This document shows, one piece after another, positions 10,077 to 20,920 of a stretch of DNA of 27,500 nt. Under the pieces are notes generated by a model, which was given only the letters and a program-made list of their open reading frames with translations, was not told where the DNA came from and did not search any database. The position numbers and the translations under genes were made by a program. Each line of letters begins with the position of its first letter. Positions within the stretch are counted from its first letter, which is position 1. The DNA lies in assembly GCA_009760855.2 (NCBI GenBank), contig WPIO01000025.1:3755001-3782500 (forward strand), given 5' to 3'. Source of the stretch: Cristatella mucedo. Its lineage: Eukaryota; Bryozoa; Phylactolaemata; Cristatellidae.

Positions 10077-13000
10077 TCACAAGGACCCACTAAATGCTGT
10101 CCTAAATAGGTATGTTTTTAAGTTTCTTTTAAATGTGGTCAGGTCAGGGGATGTTCTGATGCAGGTCGGGAGGGAGTTCCAGGCTGTGGGAGCATACGAG
10201 CTAAATGCACGGTCTCCAAAGGATTTAAGGTTTGTACGAGGTATTTCTAGACTGTTGGATTCCGAAAAGCGAGTGGTACGATGCTTTGCCTGATGGGGTA
10301 GTATCTCTGAAAGATAGGCTGGAGCCATAGAATGAAGAGACCTAAAAGTGAGCGACAAAACCTTGAAGTCAATCCGTTGCTTGACTGGTAACCAGTGCAG
10401 GTCGGCGAGAAGTGGAGTAATGTGGCAACTGCGACGCTCACGGCAGACAAGCCTAGCTGCAGAGTTTTGCACCAGCTGCAATCGCCTGATCGCACATGCT
10501 GGTAGGCCAGTAAGCAGTGAGTTGCAGAAGTCGAGACGAGATGTCACGAATGCATGGACCAACTTGGACGTGGTATCCTTATCTAAACAAGCCCTAATTT
10601 TAGCAATGTTATGAAGCTGAAAATAGGCTGATTTGACTGTGGAGCTGATGTGGTCGTCTAACGAGAGGTCGCTTTGGAATATGACACCTAGATTTCGAGC
10701 TGATGCAACTGGAGATATGCTGGCAGAGCCAATTTTGAAAGTCAGCCTTTCCAATTTCTGAATAACACTAGGTTTGCCCATAACTAGTAAGTTAGTTTTA
10801 TCATCGTTTAGTTTTAGAAAATTTGCTGCCATCCATGATCGGATGTCATCAATGCATGCAGCAAGTGAGTTGAGAGAATTTGAGGTGGTCGAAGGCTGGG
10901 AGGGATCAAAGCAAAGGTACAACTGAGTGTCATCCGCATAGAAGTGAAAGCCTAGATTGTGCTTGGCAATCACATCAGCGAGAGGGAGAGTATAGACGGT
11001 GAAAAGGACCGGACCTAGCACAGAGCCCTGAGGTACTCCATATTTTAGAGGTACTTCAGATGATCTTTGTCCATTCACATCAACACTCTGGAGTCTCCCA
11101 CTGAGATAGGACCTGAACCACTGCAGAGCAGTGCCAGTGATGCCCAGGCGAGATGAGAGGCGCTCTAGAAGTACTTTGTGATCGATGGTATCAAAAGCTG
11201 CCGAAAGATCGAGCAAAACAAGAAGAGACACTCTACCCATGTCTGCATTCCTAAGTAGGTCGTTGTATACCCGAAGCAATGCTGACTCTGTGGAGTGATT
11301 AGCTCTAAAGCCAGACTGGAACTTACTAGCAAGGTGTGAGGTTTCGATATACGAGTTCAGCTGGTCTGCCGCGACCCGTTCCAGTGTCTTTGATAGGAAT
11401 GGTAGAAGGGAGACTGGGCGGTAGTTGCTTAAGTTCTCTTGGTCTAGTGTAGCTTTCTTGAGAAGTGGCCTGACTACAGCTTTTTTGAAAGGTGCTGGGA
11501 CCTGACCTGAGGCTAATGACATATTAATGATGTTGGTTATGCATGGCAGCAGCAGATCAATGCAACGTAGGAGCAGGACAGTGGGAATAGGGTCCAGTGG
11601 ACTTGTTGTCTTCTTTGATTGAGATACGAGCTTTAGGACTATGTCACTGGTGACCTGTTTAAATGCAGACATTGAGGCGCAGCCAGGAACCGAGGAACAG
11701 CATTCTAGTGGGAAGGTTGTCGTCGCAGGGATGGATTCCCTGATTTTGTCTATCTTCTGCACAAAGAATCGAGAGAAGCGATCGGCTAGATCATCACAAG
11801 GATCATCAGGTAAGGAGCTAACCTGGGAACGGTTGAGGAGATGGTTTATTGTCGACATCAGCATTTTTGGATTGTGCATCTGTGATTCAACAATGTTTCT
11901 ATAGAAGCTAGACTTAGCCTTTGCTAGGATCGATTGGTACGACCTACAGTAGTCTTCATATGCCTGTCGATGGACAGTTAGTCCGGATCTTTTGTATGCC
12001 TTTTCAAGCTTTCGTTTAGTAGACTTGGCTAGTTTAATGTCTGTGGTAAACCATAGGCCGTCTGGGCGGGGGCGCACAGTGCGCTTTGTCAAAGGTGCAA
12101 ACTCGTCGAGCGTGTCAGCTAGTGTCGTGTTGTAGCAATCTACCAGTGATGACAGATCGGAGGGAGGACTGAGCAGCAAAGGTGAAGCAGATATGCTCGC
12201 ACGGACAGCATCGATGTCAAGGGTCTTGAGGTTTCGCGATTCACAGGTTATTTTAGAGGAGAATGTGGGCACACACTGTAGATTGAATGAGATCTGCATG
12301 TGGTCAGATAAGCAGGATTTGGTGATAACTGGTGATGACAAAGTGCAGTCATATGAGAAAATTTGGTCGAGTGTGTGACCCTTGATGTGGGTAGGGCCAT
12401 GCACATGAGCCACAAGAGATAATGAGTCTGTCAATGTACGAAATTCGGTGCTGAAAGCGTCAGATAAGTTATCAAAGTGAACGTTGAAATCACCCATAAC
12501 GAGGAAAGATCGATTTCTTGCACACAGAATCGAAATGAGATCGGAGAAATCTGAGATAAAGGAGGATTTGGTACCTGGTGGGCGATAGACTACTGCCACT
12601 ATCGGTAGCTTGTTTTCGGGTGAGACCAGGACAATTGATTCAAAAGACTGCTTCGAGGGTACCGCAAATGGCTTGAAGTTGAATTTCGAGCGCACGATCA
12701 TAGCAACTCCACCTCCAGTTTTGATTGATCTAGGGGTGTGAAAGAACGTGAAACCAGATGGAGTAGCGTCTTTAATTGTCGGGCAGTTTATCGATTTCAG
12801 CCAAGTTTCAGTTAGGGCGAGCAGGTCGATACCATTTTCAGAAATAAGGTCGTTTATTACTAGAGGTTTATTGCACATTGAGCGAGGATTCCAAAGGCAA
12901 GCGTTAAGTCTGGCCGATTGGGTTACAACAGGCCTGATGACCACTAAGTTTGAGAGATTTACAGTGACGCATGCGGGGGAGCGTGCTAAGCGGTTCGAGA

Positions 13001-13283
13001 CAATGCTAGGAATACCAAACGAGCAGCGTCTAAGCTGGCGGTTCCGGCCACCGCGGCGGCTACGGGGTGCTTTCCTTTTGTTAATGCATAGTTCATGAAT
13101 CTTAGCAACCACATTAATATCTAGGAATGCATTTGATATACGATGACGAAGCGATAGCAGCTGCTGACGACCATAACTAACAAGTATGTTACTAGCCGCC
13201 GGCGTAGCTAATGCAGCCGCCGGCGTGGGAGACCCAGCAGCCCGAAGCGAAAAGCGTTTAGATGTCCATAGGCACGTAATTTC
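10077..13283 (-). CDS. L2 ORF: APE endonuclease + reverse transcriptase
   Basis: The frame is open for 1068 codons from just after TAA (13284-13286) to TGA (10077-10079). Numbering from the GTG at 13112, the endonuclease part shows WNPRS (75-79), LTETWL with Glu102, GDFN with Asp208, and SDH at 269-271. The RT part shows NYRPVSLLPFLSKTLERV near 563-580, FRANHSTESAL (602-612), LLDLSAAFDTIDH with Asp635, GVPQGSVLGP (692-701) and the YADD box (725-728). It ends with the usual CR1/L2 C-terminal region (HITPLLADLHWLP, AYLSEIL, FGDRAF, AWNSLP). The product would nick the target and prime cDNA synthesis from the 3' hairpin/tail. No in-frame ATG exists before Met79, which is inside the endonuclease. 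Conserved-looking sequence (SYGRQQLLSLRHR, about 13135-13175) lies upstream of 13112, so translation should start further 5'. Start loss, non-AUG initiation or 5' truncation are all possible. Confidence 0.92.
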   Translation of the reverse strand, partial: EITCLWTSKRFSLRAAGSPTPAAALATPAASNILVSYGRQQLLSLRHRISNAFLDINVVAKIHELCINKRKAPRSRRGGRNRQLRRCSFGIPSIVSNRLARSPACVTVNLSNLVVIRPVVTQSARLNACLWNPRSMCNKPLVINDLISENGIDLLALTETWLKSINCPTIKDATPSGFTFFHTPRSIKTGGGVAMIVRSKFNFKPFAVPSKQSFESIVLVSPENKLPIVAVVYRPPGTKSSFISDFSDLISILCARNRSFLVMGDFNVHFDNLSDAFSTEFRTLTDSLSLVAHVHGPTHIKGHTLDQIFSYDCTLSSPVITKSCLSDHMQISFNLQCVPTFSSKITCESRNLKTLDIDAVRASISASPLLLSPPSDLSSLVDCYNTTLADTLDEFAPLTKRTVRPRPDGLWFTTDIKLAKSTKRKLEKAYKRSGLTVHRQAYEDYCRSYQSILAKAKSSFYRNIVESQMHNPKMLMSTINHLLNRSQVSSLPDDPCDDLADRFSRFFVQKIDKIRESIPATTTFPLECCSSVPGCASMSAFKQVTSDIVLKLVSQSKKTTSPLDPIPTVLLLRCIDLLLPCITNIINMSLASGQVPAPFKKAVVRPLLKKATLDQENLSNYRPVSLLPFLSKTLERVAADQLNSYIETSHLASKFQSGFRANHSTESALLRVYNDLLRNADMGRVSLLVLLDLSAAFDTIDHKVLLERLSSRLGITGTALQWFRSYLSGRLQSVDVNGQRSSEVPLKYGVPQGSVLGPVLFTVYTLPLADVIAKHNLGFHFYADDTQLYLCFDPSQPSTTSNSLNSLAACIDDIRSWMAANFLKLNDDKTNLLVMGKPSVIQKLERLTFKIGSASISPVASARNLGVIFQSDLSLDDHISSTVKSAYFQLHNIAKIRACLDKDTTSKLVHAFVTSRLDFCNSLLTGLPACAIRRLQLVQNSAARLVCRERRSCHITPLLADLHWLPVKQRIDFKVLSLTFRSLHSMAPAYLSEILPHQAKHRTTRFSESNSLEIPRTNLKSFGDRAFSSYAPTAWNSLPTCIRTSPDLTTFKRNLKTYLFRTAFSGSL

Positions 13284-13286
13284 TTA

Positions 13287-13936
13287 CGCGCTACGGTCAA
13301 AAAACAATCAGAATAACTTTAAACAGGTCTTAGCTGTATCGTTTCCGTATACGATGTTCGCAAGAACTTCGGTTTTCGGAAGAATTCTGCAACGAACAAG
13401 AACGCACGTTAGAGCGCTCTATGTCAGGAGGCGAGAATGTCATTATCAGATTCAAAACGCTTAGAATCTTTGCTGCTAAGGGCCACCGCTCAACTCTAGC
13501 AAAGGCTCTGCGACCTCCTAGCTGGACCTAAACGGGATCTACTGCTGACTTATATCAACCTACTCGACTATCTAGAGCCAGTTGGCAGTTCTTCTCCTCC
13601 GGCCTTGTGAGCTGCCTGAGAACAGTTGCACATTCATTGGCCTTGGCTGGAATTTTCTGTGTCATGCCAATATGCCGCACGCACTAATTTAGTGGTCCGA
13701 GCCCTGCTTTCCCGTTGCATAGCCTAAAAGCATCGTGCTCGTTGGAGCAACCTCCACCTTCGCCTGTGCAGCTCAGCCCGTGCCGTCAGTGAACTACTGC
13801 TGCGTCCCTCGTCTTGCATCGCCATCACATACCTGAGTTCATGCATAGCAAAATACAAAAGAAGTCTACTCTTAATCGGATGTAATAAAGATGTGCCTGC
13901 TTGACATGGTGTCCATATACTTTGTATACGAACACC
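13287..13936 (-). other. Candidate 5' UTR/flank of the L2 element
   Basis: In the ORF frame two stops occur just upstream (TAA at 13284-13286, and TGA about 25 bp further on), and no ORF1 is visible. Short out-of-frame ATGs lie near the start. Some of this may be element sequence, but no second copy in the window covers it, so the boundary cannot be set. Confidence 0.35.
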
Positions 13937-13943
13937 ATATATA

Positions 13944-14005
<62 letters not shown>
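13937..14005. repeat. (GT)n microsatellite
   Basis: A short AT stretch leads into about 57 bp of pure GT. It abuts directly the broken 3' side of the old L2 copy that begins at 14008. Confidence 0.97.
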
Positions 14006-14007
<2 letters not shown>

Positions 14008-16024
14008 TAGCTGGATGCTGGCAGACTTGAGTATGGAACTAGTGTGGTCCTCCTAGTGAAAGATCCTATTCGACTATTCGAACATCATACCCAGATGTCG
14101 TGCAGATGCCACATGAGATATTCTGGCTGAGCCCATTTTTAAGGACAGGCTCTCTTCAATTGAGGGGTAACACTAGGTTTGCCCATAACCAGTAAGTTGG
14201 ATGTATCGCCATTCAGTTTGAGAAAGTCTGTTGCCATCCTAGTTTGAATGTCAGCAATAAGTGCAGCAGCGGATTTGATAGAGTTTTACATGCTGGAAGG
14301 CAGGAAGGGATCACAGCATTGGCACAGCAGAGCGTCATCTGTTTAGAAATGAAAGCCTGGCTTGTGCTGAGCGACTAAATTTGTAAGATGAAGAGTATAC
14401 ATTGTGAAAAGAAGTTGACCAAGCACAGATCTCTTGTGTACCCTGTTTACTTTAGAGGCGCCTTGTACGATTGCTGCTCAATGGCAATAACGCTCTTGAG
14501 TTTTCCACTTAGAAAAGACCTGCACTGCATTTCCAGTCATACCAGGTAAGATGGGTGTTGCTCAAGAAGAACTTTGGAATGATTAGTACCAAACGCTGAT
14601 AAGAGAGACTATACTCAAGCTTGCATTCCTGAAATGTTGTATTTACATGTAACCATAACTATGTGGCTTGATAAGTTATAATACCTGACTGGAACTTTCT
14701 ATCTAGATTTGAAGTTTTGATATTAGAGCTCAATTGGTCTGCCACTACCCGTTCCAGTGTCTTTTATAGAAAGGGCAGTGGGGAGTCGGTGGGGAATCTG
14801 TGGGGAATCTGTGGGGAGTCTGTTGGGAGTCAGTCGGGAGTCTGTGGGAAGTCTGTGGGGAGTCCGAGGCGAGTCTGTGGGGAGTCAGTCGGGAGTCTGT
14901 GGGAAGTCTGTGGGGAGTCTTTGGGAAAATTGGGTTATTTCTCCTGTTCAGGTGATGAATTTTTAATGAATGGCATTAACAACCGAATATTTGAAAGATG
15001 CAAGGACGAGACCTAGGGGTAGTTAGGAAATATTTATAGTGATGCTTGTGAGGGGCAGCAGCAAATGCAGACTTGAATACCGACATTGAGATACTGCCAG
15101 AAATTGAAGGAGAGGAGTTCAGTGGGGATGTAACCTTAGTGATAGGCTCTCTGATATTTTCCATCTTGATTCCAAAGAAGCTGGTGAAGCGATCTGCTAG
15201 ATCAGTGCAGGGATCACTAGGTAAGATCTGGGAGCAGTTTAGGAAATTCTCGATGGTCGACATCAGCATTTTGGATTGTGCGTCTATGATTGGACTATTT
15301 TTTGTAGATTGGCACCCATGTTTGTATCTAGATTAGTCCTCATGCATCAATCTATGGAAGCCAGTCCTGATCTTTTGATTGGCGGTCTTAAGTGGCACCG
15401 GTTCGTCCAATGTCTACACTAGACTATAGGCCATCTGGGCGAGGGCGTACAGAGAGCTTAGTCAGAGAAGCCACCGCATCGAGAACGTCGGCGAGTGTCG
15501 CATTGCAGCATTTCATCAATGAGAGAAGCAGAGGAGCAGGCACAGAGTTGAGCTAAAAGGGCTAGGACGACATTTTTGCAGACAGTATCTATATCGATGG
15601 TTTTAAGGTTTAGCAATTCGAAGGTGACTTTTGATGCCGAAGAGGACAAAAACTGCAGACCAAGTGAGAGCCGCACGCGGCAAGACTTTCAGGATTCATT
15701 AACCATTGAGTTGATAGCATACAATCATGTCAGAATATTTGATCGAATGTGTCACCATTGTTGTGCTTGGGACCATGTGCGACAATAGCAAGAGAAAATG
15801 AATCAGTTTATAAAAGAAATTCGGCACTTAAGAGGTAAGAGGTACTTGGTTGAGTTGTCGAAATTAATTTTAAAAACCCAGTACGAGGAAGGGACGATTT
15901 CTGACACCATAATCGAAAGGAAACCAAAAGATCTTAAATATATAGGAAGCCATGGTACATGTGGAGCGACGAATCGCTAATACCACTGGCAGCTGGCTGT
16001 CGGAGGGACTCAAAACAAGCTATT
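14008..16024 (-). pseudogene. Old L2 copy, RT to endonuclease part, heavily decayed
   Basis: This aligns collinearly with 10613 to about 12652 of the intact element. Recognisable blocks are ACACTAGGTTTGCCCATAAC (14170), TGGTCTGCCACTACCCGTTCC (14735, matching 11362), the segment encoding MLMSTIENFLNCSQ (minus, near 15269) and CCATCTGGGCGAGGGCG (15430, matching 12056). Many stops and frameshifts are present. Everything 3' of RT residue about 838, including the tail, is missing on the left side at the GT tract. A minisatellite replaces part of the RT at 14776-14929. The copy resumes at 17037 after a plus-strand insertion. Confidence 0.92.
14776..14929. repeat. 12-bp minisatellite inside the old L2 copy
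   Basis: Units close to GTGGGGAGTCTG repeat about 13 times, with a longer repeated block (GTGGGGAGTCAGTCGGGAG and following) appearing twice. It starts exactly where the intact element has GAAGGGAGACTGGGCGG (about 11408), the codons of RT motif YRPVSLLPF, so the array appears to have grown from that seed. Confidence 0.85.
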
Positions 16025-16025
16025 C

Positions 16026-16060
<35 letters not shown>
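16026..16060. repeat. (GAT)n microsatellite at an L2 insertion junction
   Basis: About 11 GAT units. The 20-bp word AAGCTATTCATGATGATGAT occurs on both sides, at 16016-16035 and 16069-16088. The second copy runs into GATGATAAAACT, the L2 codons DDKT. Confidence 0.95.
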
Positions 16061-16068
16061 AATGAAAT

Positions 16069-17036
16069 AAGCTATTCATGATGATGATAAAACTTACTTT
16101 CTAGTTATGGGCAAACCAAGTGTGATTCAGAAAATGGAAAGGCTAACGCCCAAAATCGGCTCTGTCGGCATATCTTTTGTTGTATCTGCACGAAATAGAG
16201 GTGCCATGTTCCAAAGTGACCTTTCATCAGACGAACACATCAGCTCCACAGTCAAGCCTGCCTACTTCCAGCTACATAACATTGCTAAAACTCGGCCTTG
16301 TTTAGGGAGGGATAACATAACTAAATTGGTCCGTGCATTTGTGAAATCCCGTCTTGACTTCTGAAACTCACTGCTTGCTGGTCTACCGGCCTTTGCAATC
16401 AGGCACTTACAGCTGCTGCAAAACGCAGCTGCTAATCTTGCATGTCGTGAGCGTCGCAGTTGCCACATCTCACCACTTTCGCTGACCTGCACTGGCTCCC
16501 AGTCCAGCAAAGCACTGACTTCGAGGCTTTGTCAATCACTTTTAGGCTCATTCATTCTTTATCTCCAGCCTACCTATCAGATCTACTCTCCCAATAGGCT
16601 AAGCCTTGTACCTTCCGCTTTTCGGAATGTAAATGCTTACCTGTACTTCGTACAAACCTCGAATTCTTGGGAGACCGTACTTTTAGTTCGCATGCCCCCA
16701 AAGCCTGGAACTTACTCCTGACTTGCGTCACGACATCACATGAGTTGACCAAATTAAAAAAAACAAAACAAAAAACGCATCTATTCGTCACAGCTTTTAG
16801 TGGATCCCTGTCATTCGTCTTTTATGTGCTTATGCATCCTGACACTGTGCATGCTGCCACTAGCCATACATGCATGTTGACCCTGTGCATGCCACGCCTA
16901 ACCATGTTATCCTTGTTGTTTATTAAGCATGCTAATACTAACCCTTTCGATCATACTTCCTTTGCAGCAAATTTAAAGCGCCTAGAAAGAGATTGAGTTC
17001 TCTGATGGCGCTTTATCAGATGAATTATTATTATTC
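16069..17036 (+). pseudogene. 5'-truncated L2 copy inserted in the old copy
   Basis: Plus-strand translation starts at DDKT then FLVMGKPSVIQKMERL, and matches the intact protein from about residue 770 to its end (SARNRGAMFQSDLSS, YFQLHNIAKTRPCL, SCHISPL, LGDRTFSSHAPKAWN, FVTAFSGSL). It carries an in-frame TGA (near 16364), frameshifts near 16475 and a stop near 16600. The 3' UTR, hairpin (16975-17014) and ATT tail (17024-17035) follow. It sits in opposite orientation inside the older minus copy, whose sequence resumes at 17037. The 5' truncation is typical of LINE retrotransposition. Confidence 0.93.
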
Positions 17037-17322
17037 AATGGCTGTTTTATAAACCAATTGAAATGGATGGATGGACGACACATAATGGCAGCTCCTCAAC
17101 CAGTCTCGATCGATCTAGGGTTATGGAAGATAGAGTTGATTTTTAGCCAGGTCTCAGTCAAAGCAAAAAAGTCGAGAGCATCATCAAGACTAATGTCCAG
17201 TACCCTTAAGGGATTGGTTGCACATCTAGCGGGCAAAAATAGGCACATGCAAAGATTATTCTGCGGGTTTATAGTAGACCTATTGACCACCAAGTTAGAG
17301 CAACACGCTCACACAGACACAC
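17037..17322 (-). pseudogene. Old L2 copy resumed: endonuclease N-terminal part
   Basis: This matches about 12665-12965 of the intact element: AATGGCT at the seam, TCGATCTAGGG (like TTGATCTAGGG at 12724), TTTAGCCAGGTCTCAGTCA, GGGATTGGTTGCACAT and CTATTGACCACCAAGTTAGAG. The minus translation shows FFALTETWLK, the endonuclease ALTETWLK motif with L to F. The end is cut by the second plus-strand insertion at 17323. Confidence 0.88.
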
Positions 17323-17598
17323 ACCTATTTAGGACAGCATATAGTGGGTCCCTGTGATTCGTCCTTGATGTGCTTATGCGTGCTGACACTGTGCATGCTG
17401 CCACTCACCACATTTGCATGCTGACCCTGTGCATGTCACCCCTAACCATATTATTCATTGTGTTTGTTTTTCAAGCTTGATTTCACTTACCATTCAATTG
17501 CATTTCCCTTTGCAGCAAATGTAAAGCGCCTAAGAAGAGATTAAGTTCTCTGAAGGCGCTTTATCAAGTGTATTATTATTATTATTATTATTATTATA
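17323..17598 (+). mobile_element. L2 3'-end-only insertion with target-site duplication
   Basis: It contains only the last codons (HLFRTAYSGSL and stop at 17355-17357), the 3' UTR with the 38-bp doubled unit (17377-17452), the hairpin (17523-17562) and an (ATT)n tail. By hand count it differs from the 3' end of the intact element at about 20 of 265 positions. It is flanked by a decayed direct repeat: 17301-17322 and 17599-17621 both begin CAACA and both end CAGACACAC, which fits a target-site duplication of about 22 bp. It is strongly 5'-truncated. Confidence 0.93.
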
Positions 17599-17650
17599 CA
17601 ACATCCCACTTGCAGACACACTTTCATGCAAATCTAAGCTAAGTCACTCC
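17599..17650 (-). pseudogene. Old L2 copy, last traceable piece
   Basis: After the right target-site duplication the sequence keeps short matches in order with 12955-13000 of the intact element (CAG, CATGC, GCTAAG). It is the expected continuation of the old copy, but the similarity is faint and fades by about 17650. Confidence 0.5.
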
Positions 17651-18927
17651 ATAATTGTGCAAACACAAGAGCAGCTCATTGCAAATGCACTCTACACAAA
17701 TTCGGATGCATAAATGTAAGCAAAACATGCGCACATAAAATAGACGCATGTGTGCACACGCATGTTGTCGAAGCTTTGACACACAGGCTTCAATACCCAA
17801 GTACTGCTTGCTTACAGAAAATAGACCAATTGCTGCAAAATACTTTGTCTCTCCGCTTTCTAGTACGATCACAAATAATTCAATTCTGTTTTATTAATTG
17901 CAAGGCACAGTTACCTCAAAATCATCCTGCTATCATCAAGGACCAAAGGCCAGGTGAGTTTGAAACGAGTACAAGTCATTCATTTGAGAAGGCATTAGTG
18001 TACCATGTTAGTAACCGTTCTTCTAACATGGTCCCCGAGCGTTTACCAAACAGCGACCCCAAACTTGGCGCGCCGACGAAAATCCGATCCCTCGCACTCC
18101 GGTATTCGAGCACTCGGTCCAAGTTCTCCGTAGGCGGCTAAGAAGCAGACGCTGTGCGAGCCTTCAGTCTCGTGACTTCTACCATTCCTTGAGTGCCATT
18201 CGGTATCTAGCCAGCGAATGGCACACAAGGCTAGGCACGCTGCTAAATCCAAGCATTCGTAGGCGGCGCGCATTGCGCCAGTCGCTTCCGCTTTTTTCGT
18301 TTTGTATTTCCATCGGGTTTGGCTTCCCCCACACCATAATGACGGGGCTTGTGCTGAAGATCTGCCAGCCGCGGTTTAGGATTTCATCCGGGAAAGAACG
18401 CTCCCGTCCAGCCCAGATACTGCGCCGTTAACTGCGCAATGTCAGCTAAACGGATCCAGCACAAAGCGAACGTTGATCGATCAAGCGCGGCAGTGGCAGC
18501 CAACCGCACCAGGAAGTCTTCCCGGTCTACCGCCGCCGGTGCCCAACAAAGATCCTAGATGCACGTTATGTAAGGGGCTCGCTCGCTGACGTGCCCGGGC
18601 CTGCCCCTTGGCCTTGGCCGGCCCCTGGTAATGCGGCGCACGCAGCGTTCAACGTCGGTCGGAGGAGGCGGAGAAAAGCTGAAAGGTGGTCCCAATATCT
18701 CGACGTTGTGAACAATATGCGGCTGGTTATTTTAACGCCACGCGCGACTTCCAGGTAGTTGGCGCCGCGGGTCGAATGCAGGCGCATGGATTACCTTGCC
18801 CGGCGAACCTTAAAGAACGCCGCCGCGAAAACTAGCCGAATACAGTGGCGGGCGAGGCAGGGGGCATTCAGCAGCCAGACTGAGCGAGCAAGGTCCACTG
18901 CGAAGTTGCCAACTACGTGCGACGGTG
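17651..18927. other. Unique region, AT-balanced then GC-rich
   Basis: Short frames without recognisable domains. One clear structure is an inverted repeat: GTGCCATTCG at 18193-18202 and CGAATGGCAC at 18215-18224, extended outward by CCTT/AAGG across a 2-nt mismatch. No genes are supported. Confidence 0.45.
18187..18230. repeat. Short inverted repeat (hairpin)
   Basis: The arms are 16 nt with one internal 2-nt mismatch and a 12-nt loop. It could be a chance palindrome, a hairpin RNA or part of an unrecognised element. Confidence 0.7.
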
Positions 18928-18971
18928 CGCCGCCGCCGCCGCCGCTGCCGCTGCCGCCGCCGCCGCCGCCG
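18928..18971. repeat. (CCG)n tract
   Basis: GCC units with two CTG interruptions, about 44 bp. It lies 260 bp left of a much longer GGC tract in the opposite sense. Confidence 0.95.
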
Positions 18972-19233
18972 TGGCGGCCGATTGTCGCCGGCCCATGGCC
19001 GCTGACCCTCAGCCACGTCTCAGGCACGTCTGCTAAGCGGTTCACCACGCGTCGTTTACCTGAGTCCACACGCTACGGAGAGGCGCTTAGCGAACGCCCG
19101 CCGACGGAGAAGCGTTTTTATTTTCGCTTCGCGGCTCAGCGTTGTTTGCGTCCGCTGCGTGCGTGCTCGCCGAGGAGGAAGCGCCGCATACGTTTGGGCG
19201 GGCGCAGCCAGATCGACCCCCTCGCCATTGCTG

Positions 19234-20597
<1,364 letters not shown>

Positions 20598-20830
20598 TGA
20601 ATGGAGTTTTTAGTTGGTGATTCTACCTTGAAGTCGATGCCTTGCTTGATGGAGAGCTAATGTAGATCAGTGAGAAGGGGGTAATGCTGACGTGTCGAGG
20701 CTCACGACGACAGACCAGATTATAGGGGGCAGATTAGTTTTGCACCAGCCGGAGAAGCGCATGGCCTGACAAAATCTGAAAGGCCGTCAATCATTTCGCG
20801 TCTGACTTCGCTTAAGACGACAGTTTTCAT
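20598..20830 (-). pseudogene. Eroded L2 reverse transcriptase C-terminal fragment
   Basis: This aligns with about 10337-10560 of the intact element. Matching blocks are ACCTTGAAGTC, TTGCTTGA, AGATCAGTGAGAAG (for AGGTCGGCGAGAAG), GGCTCACG, CAGACCAG and TTTTGCACCAGC, the codons for LVQN, RRxxHxTPLLxDLHWLP and IDFKV read on minus. Stops and indels are present. Very faint similarity may continue to about 20920. There is no 3' end. Confidence 0.78.
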
Positions 20831-20920
20831 CCTCCGGGTTCAGTGAATGCAAGATCTAGGAAAGCATGAGATGCGGCTTGGATTTCCACTAGAGGTGACG
20901 CCAATTTTCTCGAACACCGT

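Larger units (their letters stand above)
9836..13286 (-). mobile_element. L2-clade non-LTR retrotransposon with intact ORF
   Basis: The 3' end lies at the left: an (ATT)n tail (9841-9861, seen as TAA on plus) preceded by a terminal hairpin and a 3' UTR of about 165 bp. The coding frame follows rightward to the stop at 13284-13286. The 5' end is not defined; sequence up to about 13640 could be its 5' UTR, and no ORF1 is seen. The short (ATT)n tail next to a GC-rich hairpin, and a single protein with APE-type endonuclease then RT, are typical of the L2/CR1 group. Four other fragments in the window match parts of this family (3789, 5026, 14008-17650, 16069-17036 and 17323-17598 regions). Frame intactness suggests recent insertion relative to these. 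Confidence 0.93.

Noticed and set aside
10045-10293. Plus-strand frames antisense to the L2 ORF
   Set aside because: Shadow frames of the retrotransposon coding sequence.
9828-13650. 8-bp match TTGGCTGG at 9828-9835 and 13643-13650 as a target-site duplication of the intact L2
   Set aside because: Too short and could be chance. The other insert has about 22 bp, and the 5' boundary is not known.
17058-17357. 99-codon plus frame ending HLFRTAYSGSL
   Set aside because: It is a chance join of antisense old-L2 sequence with the true C-terminal codons of the later insert.
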